Assembly: GCA_020726505.1 (NCBI GenBank)
Contig: JAHLEZ010000017.1
Coordinates: forward strand, 248,001 to 312,000
From: Leptodontidium sp. MPI-SDFR-AT-0119
Taxonomy: Eukaryota; Ascomycota; Leotiomycetes; Helotiales; Leptodontidiaceae
Reading direction: 5' to 3'
DNA length: 64,000 bases
How positions within the stretch are numbered: position 1 is the stretch's first letter; every line of letters begins with the position of its first letter. The position numbers and the translations under genes were made by a program. Shown piece by piece: positions 1-11,300 of this stretch. A model generated the notes under the pieces. The model was not told the DNA's origin. It worked only from the letters and a program-made list of their open reading frames with translations, and searched no databases.

Positions 1-2
1 CA

Positions 3-914
3 CTTGATTGGAGGAAGCACGACTGCACCAACCAGCTAATACATGGCTGCATGGAGGATATTTGTGGTGTCTCGACCAACACTGAAGAAATTGCGATACT
101 GAACTGGATAGATATTGCGTCAAGCTCTGCCACTGCCCAGCTTCCTAGATGTTGACGATCCGACAAGGATTTGGGAACCAGCTTTCTCAGTAGGTTGGGT
201 AATTGTACGTTGCAGCGAATGGCAGATTGTTGTTCAGCCGTGTATGATGTGAGAAAAGGGAGAAACAAATCCTACGGGGCATTGGTGGCTACTTGGCAGA
301 GTGATGAGGAATACACAGCACTTTCAATCCACTTCGATCCCTTTCTGAAGGGCGAAGGAGCCAAGAGATCCTTGAGGAGATGACAGAATTCCTCAAAAAT
401 GGTTGTCAATACTAGAAAACGCATGCACTGTGCCGCAAACTCTGTTGAGTGGAGATGCGTTTGACAGGGGTCGGAATGAAAGTGGGATCAATGTTGGTGA
501 AGCACAAAGGTAGTGTCCTGCCTTGAAACAGCATTTGCAGAGATGCCTGAGATTTTGTTGAAGAAGTGCACAAAGAGATAACTTGGGAAGCTCGCGAAGC
601 AGAGTTTCTTGCCTGATACTAGCTGAAACAAGCTTACACGTGATTGCCCAGGCAAAAGAAATGGAAGTGGACAGATTTCATAGCTAACAAAGCAAAGCAA
701 ATAAATGATCATGCCAGCTGCCTGCCGCTGGGTATATGCTTTCAGTTTCAATGATGTCCAAGGGTCGAGCTTCAAGAAACTTGTCTCATTGCTTGTCCTG
801 AGAAGAATGACCCAATTGGTGGCTGATCTTGGCACGCCAAAGCCAAAGTTCCGAATGATTACTTTCACAGCTTATTACGGATCAAAGCAGAATAAGTCTG
901 TTTCAATTGTGTAG
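3..914 (+). pseudogene. possible degraded coding stretch, unknown
   Basis: One forward frame has two protein-like open stretches, at about 3-150 (rich in Cys, Trp and acidic residues) and 171-383 (ends in a Phe-Asp-Pro-Phe-Leu-Lys segment), and a third at 705-914. Several stop codons separate them, and between 370 and 700 the protein-like reading seems to switch frame. I recognise no family. It could be the decayed 3' part of a gene whose 5' end lies left of the window, or chance open frames. A reverse-strand frame at 488-868 overlaps it and looks like a shadow. Confidence 0.22.
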
Positions 915-1714
915 AAATAGGTACTATCGTATATTCTCAAATTATACCTTTGAATTATTATCGGGGTGCTCTCAACTTTACGATACTTTCTAGCTTTTCG
1001 AGCTTGTTGGATGGGTGTTTTGTCAGGGTTGCCCATTAATAGCGAGTGCCAGCCATCTCCCTCCCGTTTTCCTTCTTCCAACCTCCAACGGCACCACGTT
1101 CGGCACTGAAATAGCACAGAAGCCGTCCTTCCTTTACTGACCGCTAGATAGTCGATGCCAATGCAATCTGCTCAGTTTATACATATCCCAACGGATTCAA
1201 CGACTGCTTTCTCGTGTCCGGAAAGACTCGTTCGCCGGCCAGGGGCAAGTGCGGGGTTGATTGAGGGGTGAATCTCAGTGAGACTTTATCTTCCACTACC
1301 ACGTCTATCACATATGCATTGCCTTACGGAGACGGCAATTTTCCGGTTTACACATTCGCTTGTGCGGACGAATTTGACGTCGGAAGATGGTCCTCCGTGA
1401 ACTAGCACCGGTGAGGTACCAGAGCGGTGGGTTACTCCCTCTCGATTCCCCTTCGATGACTTCTACATAGTTTTTCGATCATGGAGATGATTACAGGTAT
1501 CCATGCACCTATTTGTAACATTCCTACCTAGTTTGGCCGATCTTTCCAACCTACACATTTACCCGGCAAGTGCGGGGGTAAAATTGGCATGGATTGCATC
1601 AATGAGATCATCCGAAGCTGGGGTCCTGGCATTTAAATACAATGTCCTCCATGTTAAAAAGCGCCTCTCGGGAAATTTTCACGCCACATATCTTACTTGT
1701 AACTTTCAGAGACG
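915..1714. other. intergenic, upstream of GH1 gene
   Basis: I see no convincing gene. The stretch should hold the promoter of the beta-glucosidase gene. A TTTAAATA run lies near 1633, about 80 bases before the start codon, and may be a TATA-like element. Confidence 0.5.
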
Positions 1715-3824
1715 ATGTCAAAATTCCAGCGACTAAGCTCGGCAGGTGTCTTGTTGTTTATTTCGAATGCAATTGCCCAGAATAGCTGGAATTCAAGTGT
1801 TCCTTCCCCAACATTTGCTCTGCCGTCGGGGTATTCTACCAAAGTTTACAATGTATCAGCCGCAGCAACGACCTTGACATACAATTATTCCGACGAGGAG
1901 TTAGCGATGCTGTGGAACCAAGTCGGGAAGATTGAAGTTGGACCCATTACAACCACAGTTTCCCCTACTCCAGAACCATCTGCGTATCCACGGCCTGGCG
2001 TTATGCACCCCATGGTATGCTGAACTCCAATTATAGCCGTTGGTACCAATTCTAATAGCTGTAGGTTCCATCGTACGAACCATCTCTTGCTAGTGATAAA
2101 CTCCCCAAAGACTTCGTCTGGGGTCTCGCGTCAAGTGCCTATCAGATCGAAGGTGCGGCTAGAGATGAAGGCAAAGGACCATCGATATGGGACTTAATTG
2201 CTCATCGGGACTACGGCGCAGTTGCGGATAATTCTACTGGAGATGTGGTTGCCAGCCATTATTGGCTTTACAAGCAAGACTTTGCTCGTCTTGCAAACCT
2301 TGGAATCCCATATTTCTCTCCGTCTTTTTCATGGTACGCATACAATTCCAATCTAAATCCAACAAAGCTGACGTGATGTAATCTTGAACCGTTAGGCCAA
2401 GATTCTTCCCTTTTGGAAATGGACCAGTTAATGAGCAGGGTGTTGCTCACTACGACGATGTGATTGCAAGCATGGTCGCCCTTGGAATCAAGCCAGCCGT
2501 AACACTTTTCCACTGGGGTAAGTCTCTGAGCTTTCCGAGGAAGTTAGTGGCAGCAAGTGACCAATTATAGACACACCACTGGCACTTTTCAACTCTTACG
2601 GGGCATGGACTGATCCTCGAATCGTCGACGACTTTGTCTCCTACGCCAAATTCGTTATCTCACGGTACGATGAGCACGTTCCAATATGGTATACCTTCAA
2701 CGAACGTAAGTTTCGTCTCTCAGGTCTGAAGCTCGGCTTTTAACGAGTCCATACAGCTCAATATTGCAACTGGCAATACATGTACTACCCAGCAGGTAAT
2801 GACAAAGGCAATTATCCTGCATACCATGGCATAACCGGCGGTCTCAAGGCACGCATCGCATGCAGTCACTACACAATTCTCGCCCACGCCAAGGTCGCAA
2901 AATGGTATCACGAGGAATTCAAAGGCAAAGGCCGGATTACATTCAAGAACTCCGGTAACTATTACGAAGCCAGAAACAAATCCTCAGCGGCGGATGTCGA
3001 TGCCGTAGCTCGGAATTATGAATTCGTCCTAGGATGGTTCGGCGGCTGCTGGAGGGACGGCGACTATTCTCCAATGTTGAAACAGACCCTCGGGGACATG
3101 CTCCCCGAGTTCACAGCAGAAGAGCTGGATCTGATTAAAGGATCTTGTGATTTCTTTGCTATCGATCCGTACACGGGTTATCTAGCTACCAGCATCGAAG
3201 GTGGATCAGCCGCTTGTGCTTCCAACTCGAGCCACCCAGATTTCCCTGAATGCGCAGGTAGTACGAGCTTGGGAGCTGATGGATTTCCACTGGGACCAGC
3301 CGCGGATAACGATGTCAGCTGGTTGTACAGCACCCCAGTCGCCGTCCGCAGATTCTTGAGTGTCATTACGAAAGAGCTATTTCCCACCGTCGGGGATATT
3401 GTGGTCTCCGAATTCGGATTTGCGGAGCCATTCGAAGGCGACCAGAATAGTTTAAGTACCATCCTGTGGGACCTCCGTCGAGCCGACTACTACCAAGGGT
3501 ATTTAGACAACATTCTCGCTTCAATTGTAGAAGATGGTACGCTCTCTCCTTTTCAACCCCGATACATCAAATCTTGATCAGAGTAGACTAATTTGTATAG
3601 GTGTGAATGTCACGGGTGCTTTCGGCTGGGCAATTTTCGACAACTTCGAATGGTTTGAAGGAAGTCATACCAGATTCGGCTTACAGTATTATAATCAAAC
3701 ATCTCTCGAGAGGTATCCTAAAGCGAGCATGTTCCAATTCCTGGATTGGTTTAAGCAGAAAGGGGGTGCGGTTTTGGCAGGAGCAGGTTCGGCGGGCGGG
3801 AATGCAAGTGAGATTTCTGGATGA
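1715..3824 (+). CDS. secreted GH1 beta-glucosidase
   Basis: Glycoside hydrolase family 1 enzyme, expected to hydrolyse terminal beta-glucosyl residues of cello-oligosaccharides outside the cell. Six exons: 1715-2014, 2065-2333, 2396-2517, 2571-2705, 2757-3536, 3601-3824, giving 609 residues with consistent phases. The N-terminus is a signal peptide (about 1-22) followed by roughly 90 residues rich in Ser, Thr and Pro before the catalytic barrel, which opens with the family motif PKDFVWGLASSAYQIEGA. The acid/base Glu is E275 in WYTFNE. The nucleophile is probably E494 in VVSEFGFAEPFEG, so the usual TENG becomes SEFG. The C-terminal barrel signature GWAIFDNFEWFEG is present. The protein is longer than the roughly 470-residue core because of the N-terminal extension. 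The family is clear. The exact substrate is inferred. Confidence 0.93.
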
Positions 3825-4152
3825 TGGTGAAGCATCGCCCGAGTTCGACAATCGATAAACTTTCAGCTCTGCCTGTATCTCGCATCCTACGCAGCTTTGG
3901 ATATTGCTTGGGGAGCCTGATTCACACTATGTATTGGCCTCCGCACTTACATCGTACGAATTCCCGTCTCATCTTCCTTGGGTCAATCATCAGCATTTAC
4001 GGCTTACCCGCATGCACTTATGCAGGTAGGTCTCTAGTCGAGGTGGGGTGTATTTGCTTGCAGACTGGATAATTGAAAGGACAACAAAAGAATATTATTA
4101 ATGAATAGGAAAATAATTAGATTGCGAAGACTACATATAATAACTTTTCCAG
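3825..4152. other. intergenic spacer
   Basis: Downstream region of the GH1 gene. It becomes AT-rich towards 4080-4140. No gene or clear signal seen. Confidence 0.5.
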
Positions 4153-5951
4153 TTGCTCATCACAAGTGCTCCGACCAGTGGCACGTATAATACGAGAAGG
4201 GATTACGAATCCGCGGTCAAAAATACGGACATCGTAGGGAAATCTGCGCTCCTTCCTGGGGAGTTTGTCTACCACACCACCTTCTTGTCGATGGAAAAGA
4301 CACGAAATTTCATTTCTCCGCATTTGGAGACACCGATGGTGGTTCCAGTAGGATATTTACACTACAATCAACCAGAGTTGATACCTGAAACCGAAACCTG
4401 GGCAACGGAAGTCGAGATGTTATCAAGACCCTTCTCGAAATTAGGTACCAAATGAGCTGCGATGTAAAAGTTCAACGACCATCCTATGCCAAAGTGTATG
4501 TTCTTCCAGACTCCCCAGCGATGTGGCCCCTCGAATATGTGACCATGAGTGGACTTCGACAAGTGTTTGCACCAGAGGAAAGCAAGGTTAGCGACGTCTT
4601 CAAAGCTCGAGTCTTATTGGATGTCTTGGGGATCCTTGGCGACGACAATGAAACCGCATACGCGACACTTCGACAGAGAGCTGCCACAGCACAATACCAC
4701 TTTGGAATAAGATGGGAATTAGACAGGGAAATAGCAGAGGGCCTCGTTCTTCCTGATAACCTAGCGGCCGAGCTGTGTAAAAAAAATGTGGGAGCGGTAC
4801 CACTCCGCAAGATGCATTTAACCTCTCTGGGGGTGTCCACGTTGCCACCAAAAACAACCCATGCGTTCAGAGAAGGCAGGCTATTGCGGATTCCTTCAAA
4901 CTTCCAGATAGGGGCTTGTGGAATAAAGAGCATGAATCGGTGGTGTCCTTCACTGGCACAAATTTGGCGAAAATAATCCCTTCTCGAGACCATACTTTCT
5001 ACTAAAACCACCAGCCCGTGTACGCCGGCCTAGAGATGGTCAAGCTTCTGCTCGGTGTCAGTGGGATTGGGCTGGATATTTGTAACAACTTCCTTTCCTT
5101 CGTCTCCGTGGTGCATCGGTACAATGAACTTCAGCAGACTGGTGAGATGAAACAGCGGTAGGTTAGCATGGAAAACGCAATTGCTGCGCCTGTCGGCCGG
5201 CTGTTCCGTGGCAAAGTTCCTGTTGATCGCGACCATATCTCCTCGAGATTTTATCTATGTGTTGGATATCCAGCAATAACCTTCGCACGGAATGCTCGAA
5301 AAATGGATGCTGGTGAGGATTGTGTCTTGGCCAAAGCCAAGACTCTGCTGCATCCCGAGCCTATGGCAAAGCTCTTGGAAAGGTATCTTGCAGGTGTCGA
5401 CAATGCACAAGCGTTTCTATATCGAGTGGAAAAAGAGCCAAAGTACCAAATCAAAGCCCGAACTTCAAAAAGCCAAGTCCGCAGCCGCTTGGATGCCCTT
5501 TCCAGATTTCGGCAACATCTAGAGCAGAGTCTGCCATTACTGGAGACCAAATTTATCCGGGTATCTGCCAAGTGCAGCAACTTTCTTCGACTTCTCCATG
5601 CCGCCTTCAAGAAAAAGCTCACCCTAACACTCGACAGCCCTGACGATTTGCTGGGAAAAATTTCTGAAACAGTACAATTTGTTTATGGTGCTACGGGCTC
5701 TTCGAAATGACGAATTGCTGGATTTTGCAAGCGGGGCGATGGATGGCTTTTTGGGGAAAATCAATCTTGAGATTAATGTCAAACCTTTCGACGCTATTTC
5801 TTGTACTGACTATTCAAAGGATTGTTTAGACATGTGGAAGGGGGCATCGGAGGCTGAAAGGCAGGGATTGAGAGCTGAAATAGAGCAGAAATTGCAGACT
5901 AAGCAGAAGCTGGGGTTCAGAGATGAAGAGACTCATCTTCAAGTGCTGTAA
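4153..5951 (+). pseudogene. decayed gene of unknown function
   Basis: Protein-like sequence runs along the plus strand but changes frame several times: 4153-4455, then 4452-4976, then a third frame from about 4880 to 5710, then 5679-5951. In the third frame two isolated stops interrupt otherwise good reading: TAA at 5003-5005 and TAG at 5159-5161. The latter sits between an Arg codon and a Val-Ser-Met-Glu stretch where a Trp would be natural. No plausible introns (GT-AG, 45 bases or more) repair these breaks. The segment around 5015-5200 (Asn/Pro-Val-Tyr-Ala-Gly-Leu, then a His-Arg-Tyr-Asn-Glu-Leu stretch) faintly recalls fungal proteins with a DUF6604 N-terminal domain, a weak resemblance from memory. 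Function unknown. It is probably inactive. Confidence 0.5.
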
Positions 5952-7540
5952 TATGTAACCACTGGTGTCTTGGTAATTAAGGGGATCAGGTGTGCACCGT
6001 ACAGGCCGGAGTGTACAGGCTGTAACATCGCCAAACGCTCCATAAAATAACTCTTCTTTCCTAGACTCAATATATCAATTTCATTTTTAATTTTTACAGA
6101 GTATTAAGCTTTCGATCTGACGGACAGGTAGTGTCAATAGCAAGAACGGGGTGTCCAGAAAATAATTCGCATCTTGAGGTGTCATGGAAAGGCGAACTGA
6201 TACGAGCTGATGCGAACCCTAAGACCGTTTTTCTAAGCCCTATGCAATAATGTCTCCTTTGCAGGGCCTGTCGATTGAACTAGTGCAGTTGAGTCGCAGA
6301 CACATGTTGCCTGAAAATGTGGCATAGCCCTGTCGGCTTACTGAGCTTTGTCTTCTGACTAGCTTCATTCAAGCTTCTGTTGATTTTCTCGGCAAACTCC
6401 TCGCCTAGGCTTCCATAGGCTGGCCGAAAGTTCGGTACCTTGTATCTAGAAGTTCATCCGAACTCCTTTCCGTCCTGAAATAGAGCGTGGGGTAAATTAG
6501 ATCTTTATGCGCAGTGCCAAGTGGCCCACTGTTTGTGAAACTCCAGGTCTCGGGGTCTTGAGTCAGCCCCCCATTAGTCGAGACTGTCCACAACACTGAC
6601 TATACTTCATTTGCAGTGTATTTTTTATACCTGGCCCACAGCTTTGTTCATTCTAACTTGAAAGACTAAGTCTGTCGCTCAAATTTCGTTCAAATGAATG
6701 CCTTTAAGCTTAGCATGGTCCCTCGAACAACCAACCTGGCCCGATGCATGAAGCGAGCTTCGGATAACGACGAGCCAGCATAACTCCACCCCGGGGAAGT
6801 CGGTGCAGATTAGTGAGCCAAATGTTGTCCAGGCGCTTTTGGGATGATCGACGTCTAGGATCATGGAAGCTCTTCTGCGAAGACTTGCCCCACACATCCA
6901 ATTCTCCATAGTTGTTCCGTGAAACAGGCTCTTGGATACCATGCACTTTTGAGAGGTTCTTACCAGTCCATACCCGGCACTCCAACGCCAATTTTGACCC
7001 AGTAAACAGTTATGAGCATTCAAAGATATCAACCACCTTCGCCTAGGAAAGTTCTCTAAATGAGAGAATGTAAGTTTTCCATCGAATGCAGCTTTTGCAG
7101 ATTCATTCGACATCTCAACATGCCTCACAACTGGTTCCTAGAGACCCGCTATTTTCCCTGTACACTGTCTCCACTCAAGCTGTCATCGCCGGATGGCGCA
7201 GTTGGGCTGCTAAATAAAGTTTGCCGTGGATTTAAACCAATACCAGGGTTCTCAGCGAGACATGGTATCGGTTCAGGTGAGCATTGACAATCTACACAAC
7301 TATCGAGCCCTATGTAGAGCCGCGGGGGACGAGATAAGACAAGATTCTGGAAGAATATCGGGGATGGTTTGGAAGAGATGTATAAAGAGAGTCTTGTCTG
7401 CTCGCATTTTTGAACCTCATCGCTCTCGATCTTGTCTTTTTCCTACTCTTTGGGTTTTCCTTATCCTTTCGATTTCCTATCGTCCTTGGTTTCCTATCTC
7501 ATAGATTCCTTCACTTTTAACTTTCATTACCAAACTCAGA
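5952..7540. other. intergenic, upstream of secreted-protein gene
   Basis: No supported gene. Short open frames at 6405-7287 lack any family signature. The last 130 bases before 7541 are strongly pyrimidine-rich (CTTT/TCCT runs), typical of highly transcribed fungal genes just upstream of the start. Confidence 0.5.
7381..7386 (+). promoter_or_regulatory. TATA-like box
   Basis: TATAAA lies 155 bases upstream of the start codon at 7541 and is followed by a long pyrimidine tract. It is a plausible core promoter of the secreted-protein gene. Position and sequence are the only evidence. Confidence 0.4.
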
Positions 7541-9088
7541 ATGTTTTCTTCTCTCAACTCGGCGGCTGTTCTGGCCCTGGCCTTCTCTTCTCTAGCGTCG
7601 ACCTCTCCTGTTCCTGCTGATGTTTCGATTCTGGAACCTGTCACGAAAGGGAATTTCAGTCCATCTACTCTCGATGCCCTCCATGGCCTCAACAGGCGCA
7701 GCAACGGAACTGCTTCCAATTTCACAGCTCCTTTGAATGTTACGATTCTCGCCCCGGTATCAAAGGCGGACTTTACAGCGGCTACTCTCGGTGCCTTGAA
7801 TTCACTGCGCAAGCGTGATGAGGCCAATTCAACAATCACTCCTCAAAGCAATGTCACCCTCTACTTTGCATCAGCAGATGCCGCCTCTAGCAACATTGTA
7901 GCAGAGCTTAACGCCACCATGAAATATCCTTCGGTGCTCCTCGAGGATATCATAGCCGTCACCGATGTCAACTGTTCAAATTCGTCCGTTGCGATCACTT
8001 TCAGCGATGCTGCTACCTTTGCTTCCAGTTTGGAGCTATGGTCTTCTAATGCTTTCCTCCTGTTCACAAATCATCTCGGAAACTGTGATACCGACAACGA
8101 GCGCGGTATCTACATGGTTAGCGGTGTTACTTCCAACAACTCCACCCTGGTCATCACTACCGAGTCTGTCGAGACCACGTTCGGTAACAGCACGGAGACC
8201 ATGGACATCTCGTTTCTTACGCCATCAACAACTACGACAGCCAAGCGAGATCTTCTTTCTACATTCCTTGGAAGTTTCCCGACCAACATCGTTGTTGCCA
8301 ACGATTCCGTCGCAGTCTCAGCATCTACTGGTCCAACAACTGAGACGCTCACCATCACCGCTACCGATACTTCGTTAAGTGGATCTTTGGATCTCAGCGG
8401 TCACATTTCTTTCAACTTCTGGAAGTTTGCGTTCACCAAGTTCTACTTCGACCTTGATGTGTCCGCTTCAGCTGCAACGAACATCGAAGTTGAAGTCAAC
8501 GTGGCTTACGACGACAGCGTCTACACATATTCTCCACTGGATCTCACTATTGCTGCGTTCTCGATTGCAGGAATCCTCAACATCGGGCCTCAAATTTCCT
8601 TTGAATTGGGAGTCGAGGTCTCAGCAGAAGGCTCAGTTGGTATTGCAACTAACTTGACTGCTTCCTTGGCCGATGGTGTCGTCCATTTGGATTTGCTGGA
8701 TAGCGCCAACACCTACACCTCTGGCTGGACCCCAACTTTCACTCACGACACCAACATCACCGCTGCTGTCGAAGCACAAGTCAACCCCTACGTCAAGCTT
8801 ACAGCTGAGATTGGAGCTAACGTTCTCAACGGCCTAATCGACCTCTCCGCTGGTATTTCACTCAAGCCGGAGATTCTCAACGTCTTTGATGTCAATGCGG
8901 ACTTCGAGATTAACAACTCCAACAACATCACGTTTCCTGCATCAACCAACGCTACATGCCCCAACGGGCTGTGGTTCGCAAGCAGCTTCGTCTTTGATGT
9001 CACTGCATTTGTCACTTCGTTGTACACTGTTACTTTGTACGAATACACAGCACCAATTTACGATAGTGGATGTTGGAGTTGGGCTTAG
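7541..9088 (+). CDS. secreted beta-rich protein with twin N-terminal repeats
   Basis: Intronless gene for a 515-residue secreted protein. A signal peptide (about 1-20) precedes two copies of a 26-residue repeat (28-53 and 67-92), each ending in a dibasic pair (RR, KR), the type cut by the Golgi kexin protease. After these, residues about 105-230 contain FLLFTNHLGNCD and two Cys. After another Lys-Arg near 235, a long Ser/Thr/Val-rich beta-type region (about 255-515) has alternating hydrophobic residues and many N-glycosylation sequons, and it ends in a Cys-Trp-Ser-Trp-Ala tail. The middle and C-terminal parts resemble uncharacterised fungal extracellular domains (I recall DUF7029 and DUF7223, unchecked). 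No catalytic motif is visible and function is unknown. The start is supported by the signal peptide and the upstream pyrimidine tract. Confidence 0.85.
   Translation: MFSSLNSAAVLALAFSSLASTSPVPADVSILEPVTKGNFSPSTLDALHGLNRRSNGTASNFTAPLNVTILAPVSKADFTAATLGALNSLRKRDEANSTITPQSNVTLYFASADAASSNIVAELNATMKYPSVLLEDIIAVTDVNCSNSSVAITFSDAATFASSLELWSSNAFLLFTNHLGNCDTDNERGIYMVSGVTSNNSTLVITTESVETTFGNSTETMDISFLTPSTTTTAKRDLLSTFLGSFPTNIVVANDSVAVSASTGPTTETLTITATDTSLSGSLDLSGHISFNFWKFAFTKFYFDLDVSASAATNIEVEVNVAYDDSVYTYSPLDLTIAAFSIAGILNIGPQISFELGVEVSAEGSVGIATNLTASLADGVVHLDLLDSANTYTSGWTPTFTHDTNITAAVEAQVNPYVKLTAEIGANVLNGLIDLSAGISLKPEILNVFDVNADFEINNSNNITFPASTNATCPNGLWFASSFVFDVTAFVTSLYTVTLYEYTAPIYDSGCWSWA
7622..7816 (+). 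repeat. two diverged 26-codon repeats with dibasic ends
   Basis: Codons 28-53 and 67-92 of the secreted protein encode the pattern V-[ST]-I-L-x-P-V-[ST]-K-x-x-F-x-x-x-T-L-x-A-L-x-x-L-x-[RK]-R. By eye 13 of 26 positions are identical. A short Ser/Thr/Asn spacer with glycosylation sequons separates them. Confidence 0.75.
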
Positions 9089-11300
9089 ATGGATGCTAAA
9101 TCCAGCTCCACTGTAGAACTGCAGTGGGAATATTTTTGATCTTGGAGCGTGGAGCAGAGAGGAGAAGGTTGGTTGTCACGGTGCTATATTCCTGTATTTA
9201 GATATAGAGTTTCAATAGAATCTGCCAATGGGCATGACTCAAAAAACAGTGCACTTAATATTAACCTCCGATGTGAGACGATATCAGATGATAAGTAGCT
9301 CATTTCATAATGACTTGGAAAGTATACTTTGTAACATTTTCGTCTCTAACCCGGAAAATTTGAAGAATGGACGACCAGATTGTCGACCGCAGGGTCCGTT
9401 ATACTCTTAGACAAACAGCGAAAATGTATCAGACCAGGGAATGACTCCCAGAGCGATTTCAACTCTGCTCATAGTCTATTTTGTTTATTTGCAGATGTTT
9501 TTTTGCCAACCTAGGTCATGACAACCTCTTGGCCAACTCGTATACGATTGCGATTTCCTTGCCTATCCATGACCAAGAGATCCACAGATACTGAGCTGTG
9601 TGTTGAGCCAAATTTTCTCTTAATGGCCCAGTTCACGAGGTCTTGTGGTTACATCGCGCTTTCTGATCTAGGATCCTAGTGGTCGAACTGACGAATGTCC
9701 ACATGACAGCTCCGAGAAAAGTCTTGCGACATCGGCAAATATCTTGACCTGAAACCTCGTCTCCGAATAACTGTCAAGAGCCAAGACTTCAGAATATTGG
9801 AGTACTCTCTTGTCCTTCCTATTCGATGTACGTAGGGCTTGGCGACTCAAAGAAAGGAGGCCCATGTACTCGGAATACATACCAAAATTTTCGCTTAGCC
9901 CCTAGCTCCAGCTTAAAGAGGAAGCTTAAAATAACTACATCTTCCCCTGGCAGCTTTCTTATCGCATCATTCCCTCAAGCAGATATCCCTCATCACCAAT
10001 CCAACTCTGCAATCATGCCTGCTTACTGATGCATGCAATACGAGACTGCCGCTGATAAGATCAGTTGAAGCAGCTTTTGTCACCTTCTAGAATGCCGACT
10101 CTTGAGTTCCCTGCGTTCCCGGTAGACATCGACCCCTCAGTTGTGCCGTATTGTCGTCAGGAAGGGCCCGAATGTTACCTTACCGTGCCGTGACAACTGA
10201 CGTTAGCCAGAGATCGTCATCCGGCTTTCTTAAGTGAGGGTACGCTGATGGGACGACATTTGTCCCCACGTCGTCAGCATACGCAATTTATCACTACTGG
10301 TTTTGGCGAATACATACACCCCCAGTGGGCTGCTTCATCTATATTATTCTGATGTCATTTCAAAGAGACCACTTTAGTGCTGTAACACAGCAGTCAATAG
10401 CTGATTTTTATCATTGCTTTGATCTTTGATGTGAGCACTCAGACCAGGAGGGGTATTTCATTCGTAGCGTGCGATTCAACTAACCTCTCAAGATCATCAC
10501 GAGTGCCTCCGTCTCCTGGTCCAAGGCATAGGAAAGAGCTAGCTTGTTGACTGTACCGGGTATGCCGAATTTTCTGAGTTTGGACTATCAAATGAGGACT
10601 CTCCCCACAAGTACAGTTGTCTCGTAAGGTCCGAATAGGAAATTGGGGTGAGAGATACCCTATTCAAGGGCCCTGTTCGTACAGTCCATATACTACCTAC
10701 ACTGTTACGGCACAGACCTAGCTATCTGGGTCTGGAGGACAGTCGTATATTCATGGCAAAGCAACCACACGACGACATGCAGTTGCGGTTAGTCTAGTCA
10801 GTGCGACAAGACATCCTCTGTTGAGAATTGAACTAGGGCTCTTTACTTGACAATGTCAGCAAAGACTATGACCCTCCTCTTAGAAAACGCCACCATGCAT
10901 CAATAAAAACAGCTTGCATGTACAAGAACTCCTTGATCTCGCCATTATCGACGAATGAGGAAGTTGAATCCAAAAAGTCTGTCGAGATTGACACGATGCC
11001 TTCACTGAAGCTTCCATGCAACCCTTACCACCTCCAGAATCGAGAGACACAGCCCACTCTTTATGAAAATCACCAAAAAAATCACTGGTATCCTGTAATC
11101 TACCCCACTGGCGATCAGATCAGGAAGCTGGAAATTGATCATGTTATCAGCTTTACCAACAGTTCTCTCAAAATGGAAAACCGATGTACATTCAGTGCAT
11201 TTATATCTCAGTATTGAGTTTAGAACAATCCCCACGATCGATTATGAAGAGAGAACTACCAACTTCATACTCATTCCAATATCTTTCTGGTCCATCCGCA
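9089..11300. other. intergenic, gene-poor
   Basis: No gene supported over 2.2 kb. Around 10242-10280 an imperfect hairpin pairs GCTGA..GACGAC with GTCGTCAGC. It may be part of a small decayed element. I found no tRNA-like fold or long open frame. Confidence 0.45.

Noticed and set aside
488..868. Reverse-strand frame of 126 codons
   Set aside because: No signature, and it overlaps forward-strand protein-like sequence. Probably chance.
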